Shown in pieces: positions 54,875 through 62,379 of a stretch of DNA of 64,000 nt (its first letter is position 1; the number at the start of each line of letters is the position of its first letter). The translations under genes and the position numbers were made by a program. The notes beneath the pieces were generated by a model, which was not told the DNA's origin, made no database searches, and worked only from the letters and a program-made list of their open reading frames with translations. The DNA lies in NCBI RefSeq assembly GCF_003605755.1, contig NZ_RAHJ01000018.1, positions 620,001 to 684,000 of the forward strand. Direction: 5' to 3'. The stretch comes from Tsuneonella suprasediminis. Its GTDB lineage: Bacteria; Pseudomonadota; Alphaproteobacteria; Sphingomonadales; Sphingomonadaceae.

Positions 54875-57370
54875 TCATTGACATGAAAGTTGTTTGTCCG
54901 ACGGCGATGCAATACGTACTGAGGAGATCGAAAGGTCGAGCTGTCCCTCAGTGACCAGTATCAACGGTTCTTCGACACGGCTAAGATCAACACCGGCCTG
55001 GGCGAAACAGGACAGTGGGATCGCGATGCGGGTCCATTTGTCGGTCTTTTTTGCCTCTGCGAGTGTGAGTCGTAGTGGAATTCCGCCTGTACATTTCTCT
55101 CCGCAGCTCATCATTAAGCTGACGTCGGCCGTCGGCGCGACGTTCACTTTTACATCCAGCTCCAGCGCAAGGTCGCCATTTGCCTGTCGTGTTAGATCGC
55201 GTGATCGATCCTGAGCGATGGCTGCTGCAGCACGCCCGCCCCCCTTCCAACGCAGCCGAAGTGAGTCTTCCTGCGCGTTGCGATCGGTTCTTTCGGCCGT
55301 GATCAGATCCGGGCCGGGATTGGTGGCCAACGCGCCGGGCGCGCCGATGAGCAGGTGTCGCCCGTTTCCGAAGCGGCCGCTGGCGAAAAGAATGTTGTCA
55401 TCTGTCTGTGCCGGAGCTGCCCGATCTTCGGGCAAAGTGGTGAGGTCACCGGGTTCGTCCGTTGATAGTCCGAAGCCGTAGGCAAACAGGGGATCGTAGC
55501 CCTTGTCGCCGATGTTCACTGCGGTCTGGTCGCTGGTTTTTGGCCAGCTATACGGCAGCTTGCCTGTGAATTGCGCTTTCCCGAACAGAAGATCGGCAAC
55601 GCCACCGCCCTCGGAGCCGGGCAGCCAGGCGGCAACAAATGCATCAGAGGCGTTAAGGAACGGGTTCACCCACATTGGGCGGCCTGACAGGAAAACCGTA
55701 ACGGTGGGGATTCCATCTGCTTGCAGCGAGTGCAGCAGTTTCAGGGATCGCGCATCGTCATAGCCGACGTCGGCCCGGTCGCCCTGGAATTCAGCGTAAG
55801 GATCCTCGCCGAATACTACGATCGCCACATCCGGTCTGGTGGTGTAGCTCCCGTTGGGGGACAGCGTGGCGCGACCGCCAGTTGCATCGACAGCTTCGGC
55901 AATTCCTTCCCAGATCGTTTGCGCGTTGGGGAAGTCCGGGCGTACAGTGCCGGTGCCTTGCCAGCTGAGCGTCCAGCCCCCTGTCTGCTTCGCCATGTTA
56001 TCGGCGCCATCGCCCGCAATCAGGATATTGGCGCTGGCGTTCAGAGGCAGAATACGACCTGCGTTCTTAAGCAGGACCAGCGACTTCTGCACCGCCTCAC
56101 GCGCGACAGCCCGGTGTTCCGGGCTTCCCAGCCTTTCGAATTCGCCCGCGTAAGGGCGTGAAGACGGTTTTCCCGCTTCGAACAGTCCCGCCCTGAGTTT
56201 TACCCGAAGAATGCGGCGAACTGCATCGTCCAGCCGGTCTATCGGCAGTGATCCGTCGCGGGCAGCGGTGAGTGTCGAATTATACAGACCCTTCCAGCTG
56301 TCGGGCGCCATATACATATCGAGTCCGGCAACCAGAGACTGAGTGCAACTAGTGACGGTGCATCCAGCGACTTGCCCGTGGCCGTTCCAGTCCCCAACCA
56401 GAAATCCGTCGAAATTCCATCGCTGTTTCACAACGCCATTCAACAGGGATTTGTTGCCGTGCATTTTTGCGCCATTCCAGCCGGAAAAGCTGACCATGAT
56501 CGACTGCACCCCAGCCTTGATAGCGGGGAGGTAAGGGGGGCTGAACAGATCGCGCAGGCCACTTTCCGCGATGCGTGTATCCCCCTGATCCTTGCCGCCG
56601 GTGGTCCCGCCGTCGCCAAGGAAATGCTTGGCTGTTGCGATGATATGCGGCCCGCGCAGCCAGTCTTTGTCACCAATCTTGCCTTGCAGGCCTTCAATCA
56701 GCGGAGCTGCATACGATGTGGCGATTTCCGGGGTTTCGCCGAAGCCTTCGTAAGTCCGGCCCCACCGGTCATCTCTCACGACCGCCAGTGTCGGAGCGAA
56801 CGTCCAGTCGAGGCCGGTCGTTCGCATCTCGATTGCCGTTACTTCGCCTATGCGACGCAGCAATTCTGGATCGCGTGCGGCGCCCAAACCAATATTGTGG
56901 GGAAATAGTGTCGCGCCGACAATATTATTGTGCCCATGCACTGCGTCGCTACCCCAGATAATCGGGATACGAGGCAATTTGCCATCAGGCGCCATTGAGG
57001 CGGCATAGAACGCATCGGCCGCTTTCAGCCACTCTTTGGCCGGAGCATTATATTTCCCTGTAGGTGTCGAATTGCCTCCGTTGAGGATGGAGCCGAGATG
57101 GTATTGACGAACATCCTCCGGCGTCACGCTGCCGATATCGGCTTGAATAACCTGACCGACTTTCTGTTCCAGAGACATTCTTGCGATCAGAGAATTGATT
57201 CGGCTTTCCAGCGTAGGATCGGATTTGATGGGGGCCGCCTGTTCAGGCCATTTGCTTGGATCTGCGATCGACCGATGATCGGGCTGTGCGACAACCGGTG
57301 CAGTCGCCACGCCTGAGCACAGCGTTACCGCAAAAGCCTTGAACACGAATTGAGCTCGGCAATGCCGCAC
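54875..57370 (-). CDS. Exported GH3 glucan 1,4/1,3-beta-glucosidase, ExoP-like
   Basis: 831 residues from a GTG start at 57370 that is preceded by GAGGAG at ideal distance. The N-terminus reads VRHCRAQFVFKAFAVTLCSG and VATAPVVAQ, a signal peptide. The GH3 N-terminal domain holds IIWGSDAVHGHNN, KHFLGDGGTTGGKDQGD, and the nucleophile Asp327 in FDGFLVGDWNGHGQV. The second domain begins near SLVLLKNAGRILPL. A C-terminal beta domain of about 180 residues (SGRFGNGRHLLIGAPG to the end) resembles that of marine ExoP-type exo-glucanases. It cuts glucose from beta-glucans. Operon with the receptor downstream; the direct repeats at 57390-57424 lie in its leader. Confidence 0.92.
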   Translation of the reverse strand: MRHCRAQFVFKAFAVTLCSGVATAPVVAQPDHRSIADPSKWPEQAAPIKSDPTLESRINSLIARMSLEQKVGQVIQADIGSVTPEDVRQYHLGSILNGGNSTPTGKYNAPAKEWLKAADAFYAASMAPDGKLPRIPIIWGSDAVHGHNNIVGATLFPHNIGLGAARDPELLRRIGEVTAIEMRTTGLDWTFAPTLAVVRDDRWGRTYEGFGETPEIATSYAAPLIEGLQGKIGDKDWLRGPHIIATAKHFLGDGGTTGGKDQGDTRIAESGLRDLFSPPYLPAIKAGVQSIMVSFSGWNGAKMHGNKSLLNGVVKQRWNFDGFLVGDWNGHGQVAGCTVTSCTQSLVAGLDMYMAPDSWKGLYNSTLTAARDGSLPIDRLDDAVRRILRVKLRAGLFEAGKPSSRPYAGEFERLGSPEHRAVAREAVQKSLVLLKNAGRILPLNASANILIAGDGADNMAKQTGGWTLSWQGTGTVRPDFPNAQTIWEGIAEAVDATGGRATLSPNGSYTTRPDVAIVVFGEDPYAEFQGDRADVGYDDARSLKLLHSLQADGIPTVTVFLSGRPMWVNPFLNASDAFVAAWLPGSEGGGVADLLFGKAQFTGKLPYSWPKTSDQTAVNIGDKGYDPLFAYGFGLSTDEPGDLTTLPEDRAAPAQTDDNILFASGRFGNGRHLLIGAPGALATNPGPDLITAERTDRNAQEDSLRLRWKGGGRAAAAIAQDRSRDLTRQANGDLALELDVKVNVAPTADVSLMMSCGEKCTGGIPLRLTLAEAKKTDKWTRIAIPLSCFAQAGVDLSRVEEPLILVTEGQLDLSISSVRIASPSDKQLSCQ

Positions 57371-57389
57371 CAGAATCTCCTCTCCATAT

Positions 57390-57424
57390 ATGACAACGTT
57401 TACCGCTGTTATGACAACGTTTAC
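57390..57424. promoter_or_regulatory. Tandem 14-bp LacI-type operator copies, 21 bp apart
   Basis: ATGACAACGTTTAC occurs at 57390-57403 and again at 57411-57424, identical in all 14 bases, exactly 21 bp from start to start (two DNA turns). The core AACGTT is palindromic and TGACAACGTT resembles operators of LacI-family sugar regulators. They lie 19 bases upstream of the GH3 GTG codon, in the gap shared with the LacI-family gene. Confidence 0.75.
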
Positions 57425-58541
57425 TGTCAGCCATCGACATAAGTCAAGAGAGGCGCTATTCACGTGCACCGACAAGGTCGGCACTGGGGCAACAACGCAT
57501 CTTGCGGGGGCTGCAATTTCGAAGCGATCAACGATAATCGATGTTGCGGGCCTTGCCGGTGTATCGATCAAGACTGTCTCACGGGCGTTGAACGATGCGC
57601 CGCACGTCAACGCGGATACCCGCAGGCGGGTTAAGGAAGCTGCTGCGGCGCTCGATTACCACCCGAATATCGCCGCGCAGAGCCTGATCGCCCGACGTAG
57701 CTATCTGTTAGGTTTGACCTATGAGCGGCCAAGTCCGAGCTATGTCGTGGAACTGCAGAACGGCGCGCTCGCCCGGCTGGAAAATTCACGTTACCGGCTG
57801 GTAGTGCTGCCATTCCGTGATGTTGCAAATCGTCCGGAAGAACTGGGAAGTTTACTGTTACGTGCAGGCTTGGATGGAGTCATTCTCGCCCCGCCTGCCT
57901 GCGATCAGCACGAACTGTTATCGATGCTCGACAGACAGAAGCTTCCCTATGCGCGCATTACGCCTCATCACGAAATGGATCGCGGTATTGTAACGGCGAT
58001 GGACGAAGTTGAGGCCGGGCGAGCAATCGCTACGCATCTGCTGGAGCTTGGCCATAGACGTATCGGCATCGTGATGGGCGACCCGTCCCATGCTGCGAGC
58101 GCTGCGCGGATGGAAGGGTATCGATTGGCCTTTGCCGATTTCGATGCCGAGCCGATAGATGATTTAGTTGTTTCTGGCGATTTCACTTACGACGTTGGCT
58201 ATTCCGCGGCCGCGGAATTGCTGAGTAATTCGCCTCGTCCGACAGCCATTTTGGCTCAGAACGACGATATGGCGGTGGCGGCGATGGCCGCTGTCCGCGA
58301 CGCCGGTCTTTCGGTCCCCGGTGATGTCTCAGTTGCAGGATTCGACAATTCGGAAGTGTCCCGAACAACCTGGCCGCAGCTCACCACAGTGCGCCAACCG
58401 GTGAATGAGATGGCATGGGACGCGGTCGATCGGTTGATCGCAACACTCGATGCCAACGATAGCCAGCGCGAGGCGCCTCCGTTGCGCGGTGATCATCCGT
58501 ATGAATTGATTGTGCGGGCTTCTACCGCTCCCCCTCTTTAG
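57411..58541 (+). CDS. LacI-family transcriptional regulator
   Basis: 376 residues from the ATG at 57411. The helix-turn-helix is STIIDVAGLAGVSIKTVSRALNDAPHVNADTRRRVKEAAAALDYHPNIAAQSL, and the effector domain contains LLGLTYERPSPSYVVELQNGAL and VAGFDNSEVSRTTWPQLTTVRQPVNEMAWDAV. It likely represses the GH3-receptor operon until an oligosaccharide binds. The start is uncertain: LacI proteins normally have few residues before STI, but here about 39 precede it, and both in-frame ATGs lie inside the operator copies. An ATT at 57516 would give a normal N-terminus but lacks a strong ribosome-binding site. It overlaps the convergent GH6 gene by 20 bases. Confidence 0.88.
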   Translation: MTTFTVSHRHKSREALFTCTDKVGTGATTHLAGAAISKRSTIIDVAGLAGVSIKTVSRALNDAPHVNADTRRRVKEAAAALDYHPNIAAQSLIARRSYLLGLTYERPSPSYVVELQNGALARLENSRYRLVVLPFRDVANRPEELGSLLLRAGLDGVILAPPACDQHELLSMLDRQKLPYARITPHHEMDRGIVTAMDEVEAGRAIATHLLELGHRRIGIVMGDPSHAASAARMEGYRLAFADFDAEPIDDLVVSGDFTYDVGYSAAAELLSNSPRPTAILAQNDDMAVAAMAAVRDAGLSVPGDVSVAGFDNSEVSRTTWPQLTTVRQPVNEMAWDAVDRLIATLDANDSQREAPPLRGDHPYELIVRASTAPPL

Positions 58542-59757
58542 ATTTCGGACGTTGGCTGTCGGTTAGTGGCGGTACTGCATACCGGATTAATTCGCGAGCC
58601 TGCTCGGGGAACCAGCTACCGGCTGGCGGTGCATTGATACCACGTTCAGGATCGTTCGGGCCGGACGTGCCCCGAAAACATTCGCCATCGGATTCTCCGG
58701 GAATCTTGATCCATAAAAATGCGTCGATGTAGGGATGGCGCGTTTCCATCGTTGGCCTGCGACCTAGCCCGCGTGCTGGGGGATTGCACCAGACTTCCGG
58801 GTCGGAATGCAGACCGACTTTCGGGGCCCACGATCCTCTGCCATTGCGACTGGTATCAATTATTGCCCGCTTCTGTGAAGCAGGATCGCGCGTAAGATTA
58901 AATCGTGCAAACAAAGCGTCGTAGGCAACATCTGTTGCGCGCCAGGTTTCGACATCGTCAAACGTTGCAGGACTATACTGGCTTGGGCATTCTCGAGGAT
59001 CGACATTGCGACCGGTGACAAGCGCGATGCAATCGCTGATCCAGCGTGCGTATGCTGTTACCCGGGCATCGCTTTCGAAGTTGGAAACATTGAGAAAGTA
59101 CCCGTCTGCCTTCAGAACATTCGCCTGAATGAGCCGATGTGCTGCTTCGCCCGGCGCAAGCCAGCTACTGCCCGTTCCATCCAAATAGACCTGCACATTG
59201 GGCAGGGACGAAAGGATATCAACTGCAGTGGTCAACTGAATGAAGCGGTTGCTGGCTGCCTTGTTTTTATCACCGCCTTGCGGCTGACATTGCCCCAAGC
59301 TGCCGTCGAGAGAAGAGTACCACGGGATTATGCCCAAACTGTCTGGTTCCAGAACGACAATTGCCGGCCGATTAGCAATACCCGCTGAGAAGGCCTTGAT
59401 CCACGCGAGGTAACTTTCGGTTTCATCTGCGCCACCGGAAGAATACAGGGCACAATCACGTTCGGGGATATTGTAAGCGACCAGTACCGGGATGCTGTTT
59501 TCAGCTGCCGCAAGACCCACCAGTCTGTCGACCCCTTTTTCGATCTCATCGGGTGTTCCGCCTGCGAACCAGGTGGCTGAAGGAAAGCGGCTTAGCGTCA
59601 GCGCATCCTGCCTGGCGTCTCCCTCCAATCGTTCTGCCGCCGTGCGCGTGGTGCTTTCGGGATTGGTGAACAACGCTGGCTGTCCGTGGTCCGGCACGGT
59701 TACGCTCAGCGCAGCGCCTGCAAGCAGAGAGAGATATCCTGACATGGCACCCATCAT
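58522..59757 (-). CDS. Exported GH6 cellulase
   Basis: 411 residues with a hydrophobic N-terminus that could be a signal peptide. Both GH6 signatures are complete: VAYNIPERDCALYSSGG around Asp101 and IVVLEPDSLG, where Asp139 is the expected general acid. Further family segments are VYLDGTGSSWLAPGEAA, NVSNFESDARVTAYARWIS, IIDTSRNGRGSW and DAFLWIKIPGESDGECFRG. GH6 enzymes cut beta-1,4-glucan (endoglucanase or cellobiohydrolase). It is near the GH3, LacI and receptor genes, forming a cellulose or mixed-glucan set. The start at 59757 is the first ATG after a TTG; the ribosome-binding site is weak. Confidence 0.93.
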   Translation of the reverse strand: MMGAMSGYLSLLAGAALSVTVPDHGQPALFTNPESTTRTAAERLEGDARQDALTLSRFPSATWFAGGTPDEIEKGVDRLVGLAAAENSIPVLVAYNIPERDCALYSSGGADETESYLAWIKAFSAGIANRPAIVVLEPDSLGIIPWYSSLDGSLGQCQPQGGDKNKAASNRFIQLTTAVDILSSLPNVQVYLDGTGSSWLAPGEAAHRLIQANVLKADGYFLNVSNFESDARVTAYARWISDCIALVTGRNVDPRECPSQYSPATFDDVETWRATDVAYDALFARFNLTRDPASQKRAIIDTSRNGRGSWAPKVGLHSDPEVWCNPPARGLGRRPTMETRHPYIDAFLWIKIPGESDGECFRGTSGPNDPERGINAPPAGSWFPEQARELIRYAVPPLTDSQRPKSKEGER

Positions 59758-59923
59758 AACCAATATATCTTGCGTCTGTTAACCGATATGCGCGTGCTCT
59801 TCCTTCATGCCGTGGGTAAACTGGTTGCTGCTAGCGGCGATATGCGCGAATTGGTTTTCTGCGGTGCCTTTCAGAAAGACTCGCAATTTTTTACGCAAGG
59901 GTGGTTTGGAAGGAACAGGGTTG

Positions 59924-60856
59924 GTGGCAGCGGGCGGTTCGGTATCAGGCGATGAGCAGAGGGCGGTGTTGTGGCCTTACGCCACATTGTGCATCGTGAT
60001 CCTGTTCTGGTCCGGCAACTTTATTGTTGGGCGGGCGGTGAATGGTGTGATCCCGCCGTTCACGCTGGCGTTTGTGCGCTGGACGGGGGCGCTGCTGGCG
60101 GTGCTGCCATTCGCCTGGCGGCATGTTGTCGCTGACAAAAGTATATTGATCGACCGTTGGAAAACGGTTGTTGCGCTGGGACTAACCGGCGTGGCCGCGT
60201 TCAACGCCTTTGTCTATTCGGGGCTTCATTTTACGACCGCCAGTAATGGCTTGTTGCTTCAGGCCGCGATCCCGGCACTGGTGCTGGTGTTCAACCGCCT
60301 GTTTTTTCGAGACCGGGCGTCGGTGCTGCAAATCATCGGTGTCATGCTGTCGATGGTGGGTGTCGTGGTGATCGTGCTGCGCGGACATCTGGCGGCAATT
60401 TTTGGAATACACCTTAATTTCGGAGATTTCCTGATCTTGTGCGGAGTGGTGTGCTGGGCGCTCTACACTGCATTTCTGCGTCTGCGACCCGCTTGCCACC
60501 CGCTCAGCTTTCTTGTTGCGACGTTCGTTATCGGGGCAATTGCCATGTTCCCGTTTGCTGCATTGGAGATGCGGGCCGGTGCGGCAATTCCGCTGCGTGC
60601 CGATGTCATCGGAGCATTTGTCTATGTGGCGATATTCCCTTCGCTGGTCGCGTATGTGCTTTACAACGCCGCAGTCGCCAGGCTGGGTGCAGCCCCGGCA
60701 GGGCAGATGATTACTCTGATGCCGCTATTCGGTGCTTTACTGGCCGCAGCATTGTTGGACGAGGCGCTGCACGGTTATCATGTCAGCGGCATGATACTGA
60801 TCCTGGGCGGAATAATCATGTCGGCGTTGGGCATTCGCCGCGCTTCGGCGCGATAG
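59924..60856 (+). CDS. EamA-family (DMT) transporter
   Basis: 310 residues from a GTG preceded by AAGGAACAGGG; a TTG directly before it (59921) is an alternative, and the frame is open to 59807. Ten membrane helices in two EamA repeats are visible (IVILFWSGNFIVGRAVNGVIPPFTLAFVRWTGALLA, GLTGVAAFNAFVYSGLHFTTASNGLLLQAAIPALVLVFNRLFFRDRA, then LAYVLYNAAVARLGAAPAGQMITLMPLFGALLAAALLDEALHG). DMT exporters move amino acids, sugars or drugs; substrate unknown. It has no clear functional tie to the neighbours, and is convergent with the small-protein gene that follows. Confidence 0.9.
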   Translation: MAAGGSVSGDEQRAVLWPYATLCIVILFWSGNFIVGRAVNGVIPPFTLAFVRWTGALLAVLPFAWRHVVADKSILIDRWKTVVALGLTGVAAFNAFVYSGLHFTTASNGLLLQAAIPALVLVFNRLFFRDRASVLQIIGVMLSMVGVVVIVLRGHLAAIFGIHLNFGDFLILCGVVCWALYTAFLRLRPACHPLSFLVATFVIGAIAMFPFAALEMRAGAAIPLRADVIGAFVYVAIFPSLVAYVLYNAAVARLGAAPAGQMITLMPLFGALLAAALLDEALHGYHVSGMILILGGIIMSALGIRRASAR

Positions 60857-60888
60857 CTCGGTGCCATCCCCATCGCTGCACGGTTCTG

Positions 60889-61359
60889 TCAGCGACGTGA
60901 TTTCTTTGCCTCAGTATCGATCGTAGCTACATCCGCAGTGCCCCTGCCGGGGCGGATACCTGCTGCGTACATCGCCTTGTCCAGCATATCGAGTGCTGCG
61001 ATCAAATCCCCGATCGCCTCTTCCGCCACCAACAGGTCGAGTGTGTGGCGTACGCTTACCGGATCGCCATCCTGCAATCCGCACACCAGACTGACAATGA
61101 TCGCTTCGTGTTCGGACACGTGGTTGCATTGCAGTCCGCAGAATTCGAAGTTCTGCAAGCCGTGGCGATTGAATAGAGCCATCATCGCCAGGAACGGCTG
61201 CAGCCCACTCAGCAAGTTCCACTTGGCAAAGGCAGGGGCGATGCCGTGCGCGGGGCAGCGCCGTTCGCCCACGGCCTTTACCCAGCTTCGTGCAGCCCAG
61301 ACAATGAAGCGTCCGCCATTATCGAGATCGGTGACGGGACGGTCGATGAAATCATACAT
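60889..61359 (-). CDS. Conserved protein of unknown function, heme-locus associated
   Basis: 156 residues, no signal peptide. The opening MYDFIDRPVTDLDNGGRFIVWAARSWVKAVGERRCPAHGIAPAFAKWNLLSGLQPFLAMMALFNRHGLQNFEFCGLQCNHVSEHEAIIVSLV is helical, with a Cys pair near FCGLQCNHVSEHE that could bind a metal. I recall similar unnamed proteins near heme-type receptors in sphingomonads. It is the third gene of a unit with the receptor and DUF6607 genes, 25 bases after the latter. The function is not known; a role in metal or heme handling is only a guess from context. Confidence 0.65.
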   Translation of the reverse strand: MYDFIDRPVTDLDNGGRFIVWAARSWVKAVGERRCPAHGIAPAFAKWNLLSGLQPFLAMMALFNRHGLQNFEFCGLQCNHVSEHEAIIVSLVCGLQDGDPVSVRHTLDLLVAEEAIGDLIAALDMLDKAMYAAGIRPGRGTADVATIDTEAKKSRR

Positions 61360-61384
61360 AGCGGGCGCTTCCTTGGTTTGCAGA

Positions 61385-62359
61385 TCAGAGCTGGCGGGTA
61401 TTGTCGGCGATCAGCTTGCGGGCTTTGGTGATTGCTTTCGCGGTGGTGGTCGTCTTGTTTTGAATGTCGTTTGCCAGCTGCATCAGTTCTGCACTGATGA
61501 CAGTGCCGGTGTCGGCCTGTTCCTTGATGCCAATGCCACCTTTCTTTTGGGCGACATCGTCCCATTCAGCACGGACAGCGGCCCAGTAATCACGGGTTGC
61601 TGCCCAGTAATCGTCGGCTGCCTGGACGTTGTAGCCGTCGAATTTCGTGTAGGTATTGAGGACATATTCCTGCACGATCGGCACCAGCTTGCCGTCTTTG
61701 GAACCCATCTTGGTGTTGTCCTGCCAGTGGATCCACCCGTCAGGCGTGTTCTGGTGACGGTTGATCGCCAGATACCGGTCATAGACGGGGTTGCGTACAG
61801 CGTCGCGGCGAGCGAGCGGGCGCCAGGTCCAGTTCGATCGCCAGCGACGGATACCGCCCTGTGTTTCGAACTGGCCCCATCCGCCGTATCGCGGGCTATC
61901 GTCGACTTGCCAGACGGTTTGCGACCAGCGACCGCTCCGCATCTTTTCCGGTACGTCTTCCCATTTCCAGGTGTCGGTATCGGCATAAACGAGCACGCGC
62001 TCCGGTTCGTATTCCCAATCCTGCCGCCAGTGTTTGATGACCATATCCTGACCATCGTGCTTCACGACGAGGATGTGCTGGAGCACGATTTTGCGACCGG
62101 TGTCTTCGATAACACGAACGACTTCGTGCCCACCCGAAGTCTTCTTGTCGATGGGGGTGTAAGCGGGATCCCAGCGGGTCGATTCCTGCATATCGAACCG
62201 AACCTTGTAATTGCCCGCCATCGCCAGAATATCGGCGCGATCCTGATCGAAATGGGCGGCTGCCTGCTTCGCATCGATTGGCGGGTGAGCGAGAGCCGGA
62301 CACGATGTGCAGGCCAGTGCCAGCAAGCTGGCGCCCAGAATTGTCTTGAGGTTAATCAT
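61385..62359 (-). CDS. DUF6607 family exported protein
   Basis: 324 residues with a signal peptide and probable lipobox-like ending (LLALACTSCPALA). The mature protein has the family pattern ADILAMAGNYKVRFDMQESTRWDP, VVRVIEDTGRKIVLQHILVVKHDGQDMVIKHWRQDWEYEPERVLVYADTDTWKW, then WSQTVWQVDDSPRYGGWGQFE and WRPLARRDAVRNPVYDRYLAINRHQNTPDGWIHWQDNTKM. Rich in Trp, Tyr and His, which suits heme or aromatic ligand contact. The start at 62359 follows AGGGGAAC. It lies 20 bases after the heme-type receptor, so they form one operon. DUF6607 has no proven function. Confidence 0.82.
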   Translation of the reverse strand: MINLKTILGASLLALACTSCPALAHPPIDAKQAAAHFDQDRADILAMAGNYKVRFDMQESTRWDPAYTPIDKKTSGGHEVVRVIEDTGRKIVLQHILVVKHDGQDMVIKHWRQDWEYEPERVLVYADTDTWKWEDVPEKMRSGRWSQTVWQVDDSPRYGGWGQFETQGGIRRWRSNWTWRPLARRDAVRNPVYDRYLAINRHQNTPDGWIHWQDNTKMGSKDGKLVPIVQEYVLNTYTKFDGYNVQAADDYWAATRDYWAAVRAEWDDVAQKKGGIGIKEQADTGTVISAELMQLANDIQNKTTTTAKAITKARKLIADNTRQL

Positions 62360-62379
62360 AATCGTTCCCCTGTTGTGCT

